This document shows positions 1-5,819 of a stretch of DNA of 11,101 nt, piece after piece. Source of the stretch: CAZJNX01 sp964547415 (GTDB taxonomy: Bacteria; Pseudomonadota; Alphaproteobacteria; Rhizobiales; Amorphaceae); contig CAZJNX010000160.1 of assembly GCA_964547415.1 (NCBI GenBank), forward strand, positions 1-11,101, read 5' to 3'. Under the pieces are notes generated by a model. It was given only the letters and a program-made list of their open reading frames with translations. It ran no database searches and was not told the origin of the DNA. Every line of letters begins with the position of its first letter. Within the stretch, counting starts at the first letter, position 1. Made by a program: the position numbers and the translations under genes.

Positions 1-57
1 ACATGCAGAACGCCGCCTAACCCAAAGTCCTGTCTCAAAACCGTGGACCGGTACAAC
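1..57. other. Non-tctA flank, possible insertion edge
   Basis: The reading frame of tctA stays open through these bases. The residues it would encode (VVPVHGFETGLW and onward) no longer resemble the TctA family, where another membrane helix is expected. Base composition falls to a little over half G+C, against about 70% in the rest of the window. This suggests a junction near position 57, such as the end of an insertion sequence or a recombination breakpoint. No transposase, complete terminal repeat or target duplication can be seen because the window ends here, so the nature of the element is unknown. Confidence 0.35.
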
Positions 58-1215
58 CGGCAGCCTGAGCACCTGGATCGACACCCGCGCCATGGCGAGC
101 CCGAGGAACAGGACGAAGATCGCGCTCCAAAGGAGGACGGCGGCGAGCTGCGGGATGAAGTTGGGGAACTCGAAGGCGAGCATGGGCCCGGGCCGCACCC
201 CGTGGAGGTTGAGGGCGCCGAGCAGCATCGCGGCGGGCGGCGAGCCCGGCACGCCGAGGGTGAGGACCGGGATGATCGCCCCGCCGATGCAGGCGTTGTT
301 GGCCGTCTCCGCGCAGATGACGCCGCGCGGGTTGCCCTTGCCGAAGCTTTCGGGCTCCGAGCTGAACTTCTTGCCCGCATCGTAGGAGGCCTAGGCCGCG
401 ATGTCCTCGCCGACGCCTGGGATGGTGCCGACTCCGACGCCGATCCCGCCCGAGCGCACGATGTCCGCCTTCGAGCGCCACAGGAGCGGCCATTCCGGCG
501 TCACGCTCTTCACCGGGACGACGAGGCCGCGCTGCTTTTCCACATCGCGCAGGACACGGAAGATCTGCGGCAGGGCGAAGGCGCCGAGGATGACGGGGAC
601 GACGTCGATGCCGCCCGCGAGCTCCGGGATGCCGAAGGTGAAGCGCTGGTAGCCCTGGATGGTCTCGATCCCGACGGCGGCGAGCAGCAGCCCGAGGAGG
701 CCGGAGATCCACCCCTTGGCCGGCAGGTCCGGCGAGGTGAGCGAGCCGCAGATGAGGACGCCGAACAGGGCGAGCAGGAAAAACTCGGCCGAGGTGAAGT
801 TGAGCGCGAGGTCGATCAGCCACGGCGCCACCGCCACCATGGCGATGAGGCCGAACACGGTGCCGATCACCGAGGCGACGGTGGCCGTCGCGATCGTCTC
901 CCCGCCCCGGCCGGACCGGGCGAGCTTGAAGCCGTCGAGGGCGGTCGCCGCGCCCGCGGCCGTGCCCGGGATGCCGAGGAGGATCGCCGAGTGGGACGGC
1001 CCGTAGATGGCGCCGACGTACGCACCGATGAGGGCGAAGAGAGCAAGGTCCGTCGGCAGGTTGAAGGTGACGGTGGACAGCAGCGCGACCGCGAGCGTCG
1101 CCGTCAGCCCCGGCAGGGCGCCGAACACGATCCCGAGCACGATGGAGCCGACCAGCACCGACAGGTTGATCGGCGTCATGGTGGCGATGAACTGGGCGAG
1201 GAGATCGTCGAGCAT
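58..1215 (-). pseudogene. tctA: Tripartite tricarboxylate transporter large membrane subunit TctA, disrupted
   Basis: TctA is the large multi-helix permease of TTT transporters. It works with TctB and the periplasmic TctC to import carboxylates using an ion gradient. The intact N-terminal 274 residues carry family landmarks: GALPGLTAT near residue 33, the block YVGAIYGPSHSAILLGIPG followed by TALDGF, and GVGEDIAA at the break. The frame then meets TAG at 391-393, where relatives read AAW, so a TGG-to-TAG change is likely. Beyond it the same frame continues as clear TctA (SYDAGKK, ETANNACIGGAIIP, LTLGVPGS, LHGVRPGPML) to about position 58. There similarity ends, roughly 100 residues short of the usual length near 500. 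The start at 1215 has GAGGA upstream and lies 29 bp after tctB. Two independent lesions make a working permease unlikely. Readthrough would still lack the C-terminus. Confidence 0.85.
391..393 (-). other. In-frame amber codon in tctA
   Basis: On the minus strand the codons read GAC ATC GCG GCC TAG GCC TCC TAC, giving DIAA-stop-ASYD. TctA relatives usually have DIAAWVSYD here, so a single G-to-A change of a tryptophan codon explains the stop. No frameshift accompanies it. Confidence 0.85.
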
Positions 1216-1244
1216 CGTCCGTCCTCAGGCCGCGAACGCGCCGC

Positions 1245-1772
1245 TCACGGCGAGGGAACGTAAAGGTACGTCTCGAAGACGTAGGCGACGACGGTCGGAA
1301 AGACGACGGCGACGGCGGCCGCGATCAGCGTGCGGCGCACCGTATGGCCGCCCGCCCCCGGCAGCCAGAAATAGAGAATGAACACGAAGATGAAGATCGC
1401 GCTCACGACCTCGAACGGGAAGTGCCCGACGCCGAAGAAGACGTAGAGCCCGATCCACGCCACCATGAAGACGACGCGGTGGACGCGGACATTGCGCGGC
1501 AGGGCGCGGATCCAGGCAAGGAACGGGCGGACAACGTTCCGGTGCCCGCCGTCGCGAATCGCGGTGAGGAGGACGCGGGCGCTGAACAGGATGAGGAGCG
1601 AGCCCACGACCGCCGGGAACAGGCCGGGCGAGAGGAACCACTGGGAATCGCCCCCCGTGCGGGTCGACACCCACGGCATCTGGCTCGCCCGCCAGATGAT
1701 CAGCGCGCCGAACAGCATGAACAGGATCGAGACGACGAAATCGGCCTTGCGGCGGACGTCGGGCGGCAGCAT
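1245..1772 (-). CDS. tctB: Tripartite tricarboxylate transporter small membrane subunit TctB
   Basis: TctB is the small, poorly conserved membrane subunit of TTT carboxylate transporters and partners TctA in the inner membrane. The 175-residue product has the usual size. It has a hydrophobic helix at about 10-28, a second at about 45-66 containing the typical LFPAVVGSLLILFSA stretch, and further helices at about 92-110, 114-134 and 143-165. Weak primary similarity is normal for this family, and the identification rests on topology plus its place between tctC and tctA. I chose the ATG at 1772 (MLPPDVRRKADF), preceded by GAGGGA. A longer in-frame extension to 2102 exists but lies antiparallel inside the tctC coding region and has no protein character. 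The gene follows tctC after 74 bp that contain a strong hairpin and precedes tctA by 29 bp. It has no visible damage even though its partner tctA is broken. Confidence 0.85.
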   Translation of the reverse strand: MLPPDVRRKADFVVSILFMLFGALIIWRASQMPWVSTRTGGDSQWFLSPGLFPAVVGSLLILFSARVLLTAIRDGGHRNVVRPFLAWIRALPRNVRVHRVVFMVAWIGLYVFFGVGHFPFEVVSAIFIFVFILYFWLPGAGGHTVRRTLIAAAVAVVFPTVVAYVFETYLYVPSP

Positions 1773-1798
1773 GGGACGTTCCCTCGGGTTCGGCGGAG

Positions 1799-1839
1799 CC
1801 CCGCGTGCCGGCCCCCTCGCGGGCGGCCGGCACGCGGGG
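1799..1839 (-). terminator. Strong hairpin between tctC and tctB (attenuator or mRNA stabiliser)
   Basis: A perfect 15-bp inverted repeat has arms at 1799-1813 and 1825-1839 around an 11-base loop. The loop can add three more G-C pairs with one bulge. It begins 8 bases after the tctC stop on the transcribed strand. There is no run of U after it, so a classical intrinsic terminator is less likely. A partial terminator or a 3'-end stabiliser that raises binding-protein mRNA relative to the membrane subunits fits the gene order. Confidence 0.65.
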
Positions 1840-1846
1840 GCGTGCC

Positions 1847-2875
1847 TCACTCGGGCTTGGGGATGCCGAGGGTGGACGGGTCGGTCTCGGCGACGCCGAG
1901 CTCGTACAGCTTCCAGCTCATGGTGTTTTCCATGTCGGTCAGGATCTTCTCGGCTTCCTCGCCGTAGACGCCGATGAGGGGAAGCTGCCGGTCCTCCTCC
2001 ATGCTCTTCAGTTTCGGGTGCTCCATCGCCTTCTCGAAGGCGGCGTCGATCTTGGCGACCACTTCCGGCGGCGTGTCCTTCGGGATGGCAAGGCCCAGCC
2101 ACTGGCGGGCCGGGATCGCCTGGATGCCGGGATAGTCCGCGCCGGCGGCCGGGATCTCGCCCTTGCCGGGGAAGTCGTAGGGCTCCATCTCGATCATGGC
2201 GAGCGGGCCGAACTTGCCGGCCTTGATGAACTCGGCCTGCTCGGAGATGCCGGAGACGACCGCGTCCACCTCGCCGGTGAGCGCCGCCACCTGGGCGGGG
2301 GCCGACCCTTCGAAGGGCACGTAGTTGAACTCCGCGTCAGCGCCCTGGCCGAGGGCGAGGGCCTTCATGTGCCACACGCAGCCGATGGCGCAGTGGCCGA
2401 TCTTGATGTCTCCCGGGTTTTCCTTCGCCGCCTTCACGAAGTCGTCGAGGGTCTGGTACGGCGAGTCGGCGCTGACCGACAGGGTGCCGGGCGCGCCGGC
2501 TGCGATGTACCAGCGCCAGTCGGCGGTGCCCGTCGGGTGGTAGCCGAGCACCTTCACGACCTGCATGGCCTCGGACGCGCCGAGGATGGCGTGGCCGTCG
2601 TGGTCCTGGCTCCAGACGTGGTTCATGGCCACGCCCCCGCCACCGCCGGTACGGTTCACCACGTTCACCTTGCCGCCGAGCTGTTCCTCCATCGCCTCGG
2701 CGAGGAAGCGGCCGGTCATGTCGGTGGCCCCGCCCGCCGACGCCCAGACCGAGATCTCGATGGGGCGGGAGGGGAAGTCGTCGGCCGCGACGGCGGCCGT
2801 GAACGTCGCGCTGGCGATCAGGCCCGCGGCCGCAAGGGCTGCGATCCCGGTCGTCCTCGAGGGTTTCCTCGGCAT
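1847..2875 (-). CDS. tctC: Tripartite tricarboxylate transporter substrate-binding protein TctC (Bug family)
   Basis: This is the periplasmic solute-binding protein that captures the substrate and delivers it to the TctAB permease. The 342-residue product has a Sec signal peptide (MPRKPSRTTG, a hydrophobic core to about residue 26, likely cleavage near AAVA-ADDFPS at 30). The mature protein starts with the family pattern FPSRPIEISVWASAGGATDMTGR, and GGGGGVAMNHV near 78-87 is typical of Bug/TctC proteins. ASEAM near 100-104 and FEGSAPAQVAALTGEVDAVVSGI also fit. Proteins of this family bind carboxylates (citrate, aspartate, benzoates, phthalates and others), but the ligand cannot be read from the sequence. 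Two close cysteines (C162, C166) are unusual and could pair in the periplasm. The start at 2875 has GGAGG five bases upstream. It is first in its operon and divergent from the catabolic genes. If tctA is dead, this would be an orphan receptor unless another TctAB pair accepts it. Confidence 0.93.
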   Translation of the reverse strand: MPRKPSRTTGIAALAAAGLIASATFTAAVAADDFPSRPIEISVWASAGGATDMTGRFLAEAMEEQLGGKVNVVNRTGGGGGVAMNHVWSQDHDGHAILGASEAMQVVKVLGYHPTGTADWRWYIAAGAPGTLSVSADSPYQTLDDFVKAAKENPGDIKIGHCAIGCVWHMKALALGQGADAEFNYVPFEGSAPAQVAALTGEVDAVVSGISEQAEFIKAGKFGPLAMIEMEPYDFPGKGEIPAAGADYPGIQAIPARQWLGLAIPKDTPPEVVAKIDAAFEKAMEHPKLKSMEEDRQLPLIGVYGEEAEKILTDMENTMSWKLYELGVAETDPSTLGIPKPE

Positions 2876-3020
2876 GTTTCCTCCGGTTGTCCTTGTTCGT
2901 GGTGCGTCCGCCCTGCCGGGGCGGCGACGTCTTCTCGTTCGTCCGGGTCCGTCGAGGGGCCACGGGCGGCGTCCCGGCCGCCCGCCGGGCAGGGCGGGCG
3001 GGGCCTTCAGGACGTTGAGG

Positions 3021-3050
3021 AGGCTAGTTTTTCACATGAGGACATGTCAA
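3021..3050 (-). promoter_or_regulatory. Candidate sigma-70-type promoter for tctCB(A)
   Basis: On the minus strand a perfect TTGACA (3050-3045) is followed 18 bases later by TAGCCT (3026-3021), which keeps the key first, second and last bases of a -10 box. It lies about 145 bases before the tctC start. The region is the only clearly AT-richer patch of the intergenic gap. The -10 match is weak, so this is a prediction. Confidence 0.45.
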
Positions 3051-3058
3051 TTCACAAT
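3031..3058 (+). promoter_or_regulatory. Candidate promoter for the four-gene catabolic operon
   Basis: On the plus strand TTCACA (3031-3036) and CACAAT (3053-3058) are 16 bases apart, matching five and four of six consensus positions. It ends about 50 bases before the start at 3110. It overlaps the oppositely directed candidate promoter for tctC, so binding at one would interfere with the other. Confidence 0.4.
3034..3047. promoter_or_regulatory. Inverted repeat in the divergent promoter (candidate operator)
   Basis: ACATG-AGGA-CATGT is a 5-bp inverted repeat with a 4-base centre, placed inside both candidate promoters. A dimeric regulator could control both transcription units from here. 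No regulator gene is in the window. The repeat is short and could arise by chance. Confidence 0.35.
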
Positions 3059-3109
3059 GGCGGATGGAGCGGGTCCGGAAGCGGCCCGGGCACCACGCGG
3101 GAGGCGGCG

Positions 3110-3790
3110 ATGAACCCGAAGGCGAGAGGCATCCTCGCGATCTGGCACGGCATCGCGCCGGAAAGCGTCTCCGGGACGCTCCACTGGTACGACCGGGAGC
3201 ACCACGCCGAGCGCCTTTCCGTGCCCGGCTTCCTGTCCGCCCGCCGCTACCACCCGCTCGGGGCCGGTCCGCTCGTCTTCAACCGCTACGAGACGACCGG
3301 GCCGGAGGTGCTCGCCTCCCCGGCCTACCTCGCCCGCGTCAACGACCCGACGCCCTGGAGCACCCGCTCCTTCGCCACCGTGCGGGAGACGGTGCGCACC
3401 GTCTTCCGGATCGCGGACCGGCGGGGCATCGCGGAGGGCGGCGTCGTCGCGAGCGTCCGCCTCGACCCGGCGGGGGCGGACGTCGCCGCGTCCGACGCCT
3501 GGGCGCTCGTCGCCGCACGCAGCGCCGAGGTTCCGGGCCTCCTGTCGGCGGAGCTGTGGGTCGCCGACACGCAAAGCTCTGGCCTGCCGAGCCGCGAGAA
3601 GGAGCTGCGCGGCCAGTCGGGCGGGCAGGACGCGGCGGTGGGCGCCGCCGTCGTCGTCCACGGCAGCCAGGCGGACACGCTGCGCGCCCTCCTCGCCGAG
3701 GCCGGCCCCGCCTTCGGGGACGTCTCCCGGTCTGCGCCGGTGGTCGGCCTCCACGCCCTCGCCTTCGCCGCCGACGCCCGGGAGGGTTGA
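3110..3790 (+). CDS. EthD-like / dimeric alpha-beta barrel family protein
   Basis: The 226-residue product opens with a recognisable ferredoxin-like module. ILAIWHGI forms a first strand, then HWYDREHHAERLSVPGFLSARRY (residues 25-47) matches the conserved W-Y-x-x-E-H-x-x-E-R-x-x-x-P-G-F pattern of EthD-like and related dimeric alpha/beta-barrel proteins. FNRYETTG then gives a strand and VLASPAYLARV a helix. The second half (about 107-224) looks like a diverged second copy (VVASVRLDP ... GLLSAELWVADT ... AAVVVHGS), so the chain may fold as a pseudo-dimer. Such proteins occur beside catabolic operons and sometimes act as small mono-oxygenases or isomerases, but the reaction here is unknown. ATG at 3110 is chosen for its GGGAGG six bases upstream. 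The frame stays open upstream without a ribosome site. It is the first gene of the plus-strand operon, 77 bp before the dehydrogenase, and has no signal peptide. Confidence 0.72.
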   Translation: MNPKARGILAIWHGIAPESVSGTLHWYDREHHAERLSVPGFLSARRYHPLGAGPLVFNRYETTGPEVLASPAYLARVNDPTPWSTRSFATVRETVRTVFRIADRRGIAEGGVVASVRLDPAGADVAASDAWALVAARSAEVPGLLSAELWVADTQSSGLPSREKELRGQSGGQDAAVGAAVVVHGSQADTLRALLAEAGPAFGDVSRSAPVVGLHALAFAADAREG

Positions 3791-3813
3791 CCGGACGGCC
3801 CCCGCAAGTGCCA

Positions 3814-3826
3814 TCATGTGAGAAAC
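3814..3826 (+). repeat. Second copy of TCATGTGARAAAC motif
   Basis: TCATGTGAGAAAC here matches TCATGTGAAAAAC on the minus strand at 3039-3027 in 12 of 13 positions. The other copy overlaps the inverted repeat and candidate promoters between tctC and the catabolic operon. This copy sits just upstream of the dehydrogenase ribosome site. It may be a second binding site for the same regulator, or coincidence. Confidence 0.35.
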
Positions 3827-3847
3827 GATCCGCAAGGGAGAAACGCC

Positions 3848-3871
3848 GTGGTCGGGACGACCGCCCCATGA
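3848..3871 (+). CDS. Possible 7-codon leader peptide coupled to the dehydrogenase
   Basis: GTG at 3848 has an excellent ribosome site, AAGGGAG at 3834-3840 with a 7-base spacer. It opens a reading frame of seven codons (MVGTTAP) that ends in a TGA at 3869-3871. That stop overlaps the ATG of the dehydrogenase as ATGA. The dehydrogenase ATG itself has no good Shine-Dalgarno sequence at normal distance. Ribosomes could start on the mini-ORF and re-initiate on the ATG. Alternatively, a small indel has separated an ancestral GTG start from its gene. Confidence 0.4.
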   Translation: MVGTTAP

Positions 3872-5004
3872 GCGGCCTCAGGGTCGCCGCCTTCGGCACG
3901 GGCTACTTCAGCCGCTACCACTACGACGCCTGGCGGCGCATCCCGGGGGCCACGCTCGCGGCCATCGGCGTGCGGTCCGACCGGACCCGCGCGGAGGCGA
4001 TCGCGGCGGAAAACGGGGGCGTCCCCGTCTTCACGGACGCGGAGGACCTCCTCGACATGGTGCGGCCCGACCTCGTCGACATCATCACGACGCCCGAGAG
4101 CCACGCCGCCCTCGTCGCCGCCGCCGCCGCCCGCGGCATCCCGGCCATCTGCCAGAAGCCGCTCGCGCCGACGGACGCGGAGGCCGAGGCGCTGGTGGAG
4201 ACGGCGGAAAGGGCCGGCAGCCTCCTCGTCGTCCACGAGAACTGGCGCTTCAAGCCGTGGAACCGGGCGGTGGCCAAGCTGATCGCGGCGGGCGCCGTCG
4301 GAACCCCCCTCAACGTCACCTTCCGGATGCGCCCGGGGGACGGGCAGGGGGAGGACGCCTACCTCGCCCGCCAGCCCTATTTCCGCCAGATGCCGCGCTT
4401 CCTCGTCCACGAGACGGGGATCCACATGATCGACGTCTTCCGCTTCCTGATGGGCGAGATGACCGGCGTCTTCGCGCGCCTGCGCCGCCTCAACCCGGCG
4501 ATCGTCGGCGAGGACGCGGGCCTCGTCACCTTCGCCTTCGCGGGCGGGGCGGCCGGCCTCCTCGACGGCAACCGCCTCCTCGACTTCGAGGCGGGGAACA
4601 CCCGCCTCACCATGGGCCCCCTCCTCGTGGAGGGGACGGACGGCACCATCCGCACCGACGGCGCGGCGCGGATCCTCGTCCGCCCCCGCGGCGGGACGGA
4701 GCGCGAGCACCCTTACGACTGGGAGGACCGGGGCTACGCGGGCGACTGCGTCCACGCCCTCCAGGCCCACGTCGTCTCCCACCTCCTCGAGGGCACGTCC
4801 TTGGAGAACACCGGCCGGGAATACCTCGCGAACGTGCGCGTGGAGGAGGCCGTCTACCGCTCCGCGGCCGAGGGCCGCTGGATCGATCTTTCCCCGCCCG
4901 CGGGCGGCAACGACGAGAACGGAGAGGAGCGCCCATGCGATACCGGAGCGTCGCCGTCACCGGCGGCAGCGGCCGGCTCGGCCGCTACGTGGTGGATTGC
5001 CTGA
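3868..5004 (+). CDS. Gfo/Idh/MocA family NAD(P)-dependent oxidoreductase
   Basis: A 378-residue cytoplasmic dehydrogenase of the glucose-fructose oxidoreductase / inositol dehydrogenase family. These enzymes oxidise a hydroxyl of a sugar, inositol or sugar acid with NAD(P). The Rossmann domain starts at VAAFGTGYFSRYH (residues 6-18, GxGxxS). The usual EKP motif appears as CQKP (95-98), keeping the cofactor-contacting lysine K97 but with glutamine for glutamate. VHENWRF (122-128) and the HETGIHMID segment (181-189) supply the likely catalytic H186 and D189 of the C-terminal alpha/beta domain. The conserved fold ends near AEGRWIDL. About 30 further residues of low-complexity tail overlap the next gene by 70 bp and probably arose from loss of an earlier stop. 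ATG at 3868 is the first start consistent with the Rossmann strand. The ribosome site is far upstream and may act through a mini-ORF. The substrate cannot be deduced. Confidence 0.9.
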   Translation: MSGLRVAAFGTGYFSRYHYDAWRRIPGATLAAIGVRSDRTRAEAIAAENGGVPVFTDAEDLLDMVRPDLVDIITTPESHAALVAAAAARGIPAICQKPLAPTDAEAEALVETAERAGSLLVVHENWRFKPWNRAVAKLIAAGAVGTPLNVTFRMRPGDGQGEDAYLARQPYFRQMPRFLVHETGIHMIDVFRFLMGEMTGVFARLRRLNPAIVGEDAGLVTFAFAGGAAGLLDGNRLLDFEAGNTRLTMGPLLVEGTDGTIRTDGAARILVRPRGGTEREHPYDWEDRGYAGDCVHALQAHVVSHLLEGTSLENTGREYLANVRVEEAVYRSAAEGRWIDLSPPAGGNDENGEERPCDTGASPSPAAAAGSAATWWIA

Positions 5005-5792
5005 AGGACCGGACGGCCCTCACCGTCATCGACCGGCGGGACCCGCAGGTGCCTGGCGTCGCCTTCCGCGACGTGTCTGTGACGAGCCGGACCGACCTCG
5101 CCGAGACCTTTTCCGGCATCGAGGCCGTCGTCCACCTCGCCGCCGTGCCGAACCCGCGGACGGCGAGCCCGGAGGAGTGCTTCCACGTCAACACCATGGG
5201 CACCTGGGCGACGCTCCAGGCCGCCGAGGACGCGGGCGTCAACCGCGTCGTCGTCGCCTCCTCCGATTCGGCGACGGGCCTCCACTACAACCCGAAGGAC
5301 TGGCCGCCCCAGTACCTGCCCGTCGACGAGAAGCACCCGTTACGTCCGACCGAGGTCTATTCCCTCTCGAAGAAGGTTACGGAGACGATCGCCGAATCCT
5401 TCGCCGTCCGCGGCAACATGGAGGTGATCGTGATCCGCCCGGGCCACATCGTCTTCGAGCCGGAATACCCGGAAATCGAGAGCCGCGGCAGCGACGTCCA
5501 GAACTATCACCTGTGGGGCTACGTCGCGCCGGAGGACATCGCCCGCGGCTTCGAGCTCGCCCTCGAGACGGAGGACGGCAGCTACGACGTGATCTTCATC
5601 GGCGCGGCCGACGGCCTCAACACCCGCCCGACGCTGGAGATGCTTCAGGAGCGCTTCGGCTTCGTGCCCGAGGTGCGCGACCCGGCGCTCTACGAGACGC
5701 ACCCGACGGCCGGCGTCTTCGGCATCGACCACGCCCGCAAGCGCCTCGGCTACGAGCCGCGCCTCACCTTCCGCGACTTCCCCCGACGCTGA
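4935..5792 (+). CDS. NAD-dependent epimerase/dehydratase family (extended SDR) protein
   Basis: A 285-residue enzyme of the extended short-chain dehydrogenase family, which covers nucleotide-sugar epimerases, dehydratases and uronate/aldose dehydrogenases. The N-terminus has the dinucleotide motif TGGSGRLGRY (residues 9-18, GGxGxxG), and D33 after the second strand points to NAD rather than NADP. VVHLAAVPNP (65-74) is the usual fourth strand, VVASSDSATG (106-115) holds the active-site serine region, and YSLSK (142-146) is the catalytic YxxxK pair. RPGHIVFEP (near 172-180) and the C-terminal GYEPRLTFRDFP fit the family. Its length and layout recall uronate-dehydrogenase-like SDRs, but I cannot separate oxidation from epimerisation. 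The ATG at 4935 has AGGAG five bases upstream. It overlaps the end of the dehydrogenase by 70 bp and is followed by the isomerase after 27 bp, so the three genes are surely cotranscribed. Confidence 0.9.
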   Translation: MRYRSVAVTGGSGRLGRYVVDCLKDRTALTVIDRRDPQVPGVAFRDVSVTSRTDLAETFSGIEAVVHLAAVPNPRTASPEECFHVNTMGTWATLQAAEDAGVNRVVVASSDSATGLHYNPKDWPPQYLPVDEKHPLRPTEVYSLSKKVTETIAESFAVRGNMEVIVIRPGHIVFEPEYPEIESRGSDVQNYHLWGYVAPEDIARGFELALETEDGSYDVIFIGAADGLNTRPTLEMLQERFGFVPEVRDPALYETHPTAGVFGIDHARKRLGYEPRLTFRDFPRR

Positions 5793-5819
5793 GCCACGGC
5801 ACCCGAAGGAGCCTTTCCC

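Noticed and set aside
391..393. Programmed amber readthrough or recoding in tctA
   Set aside because: The simplest explanation is a Trp-to-stop point change. The gene also lacks its 3' end, and no recoding signal is visible after the codon.
43..1263. Long plus-strand open frame over the tct region
   Set aside because: It is the antisense of tctA, rich in D, E, R and G without any domain. The minus strand gives clear TctA.
1772..2102. N-terminal extension of tctB to 2102
   Set aside because: The extra residues come from another frame of tctC and have no protein character. The start at 1772 has a ribosome site and fits the usual TctB length.
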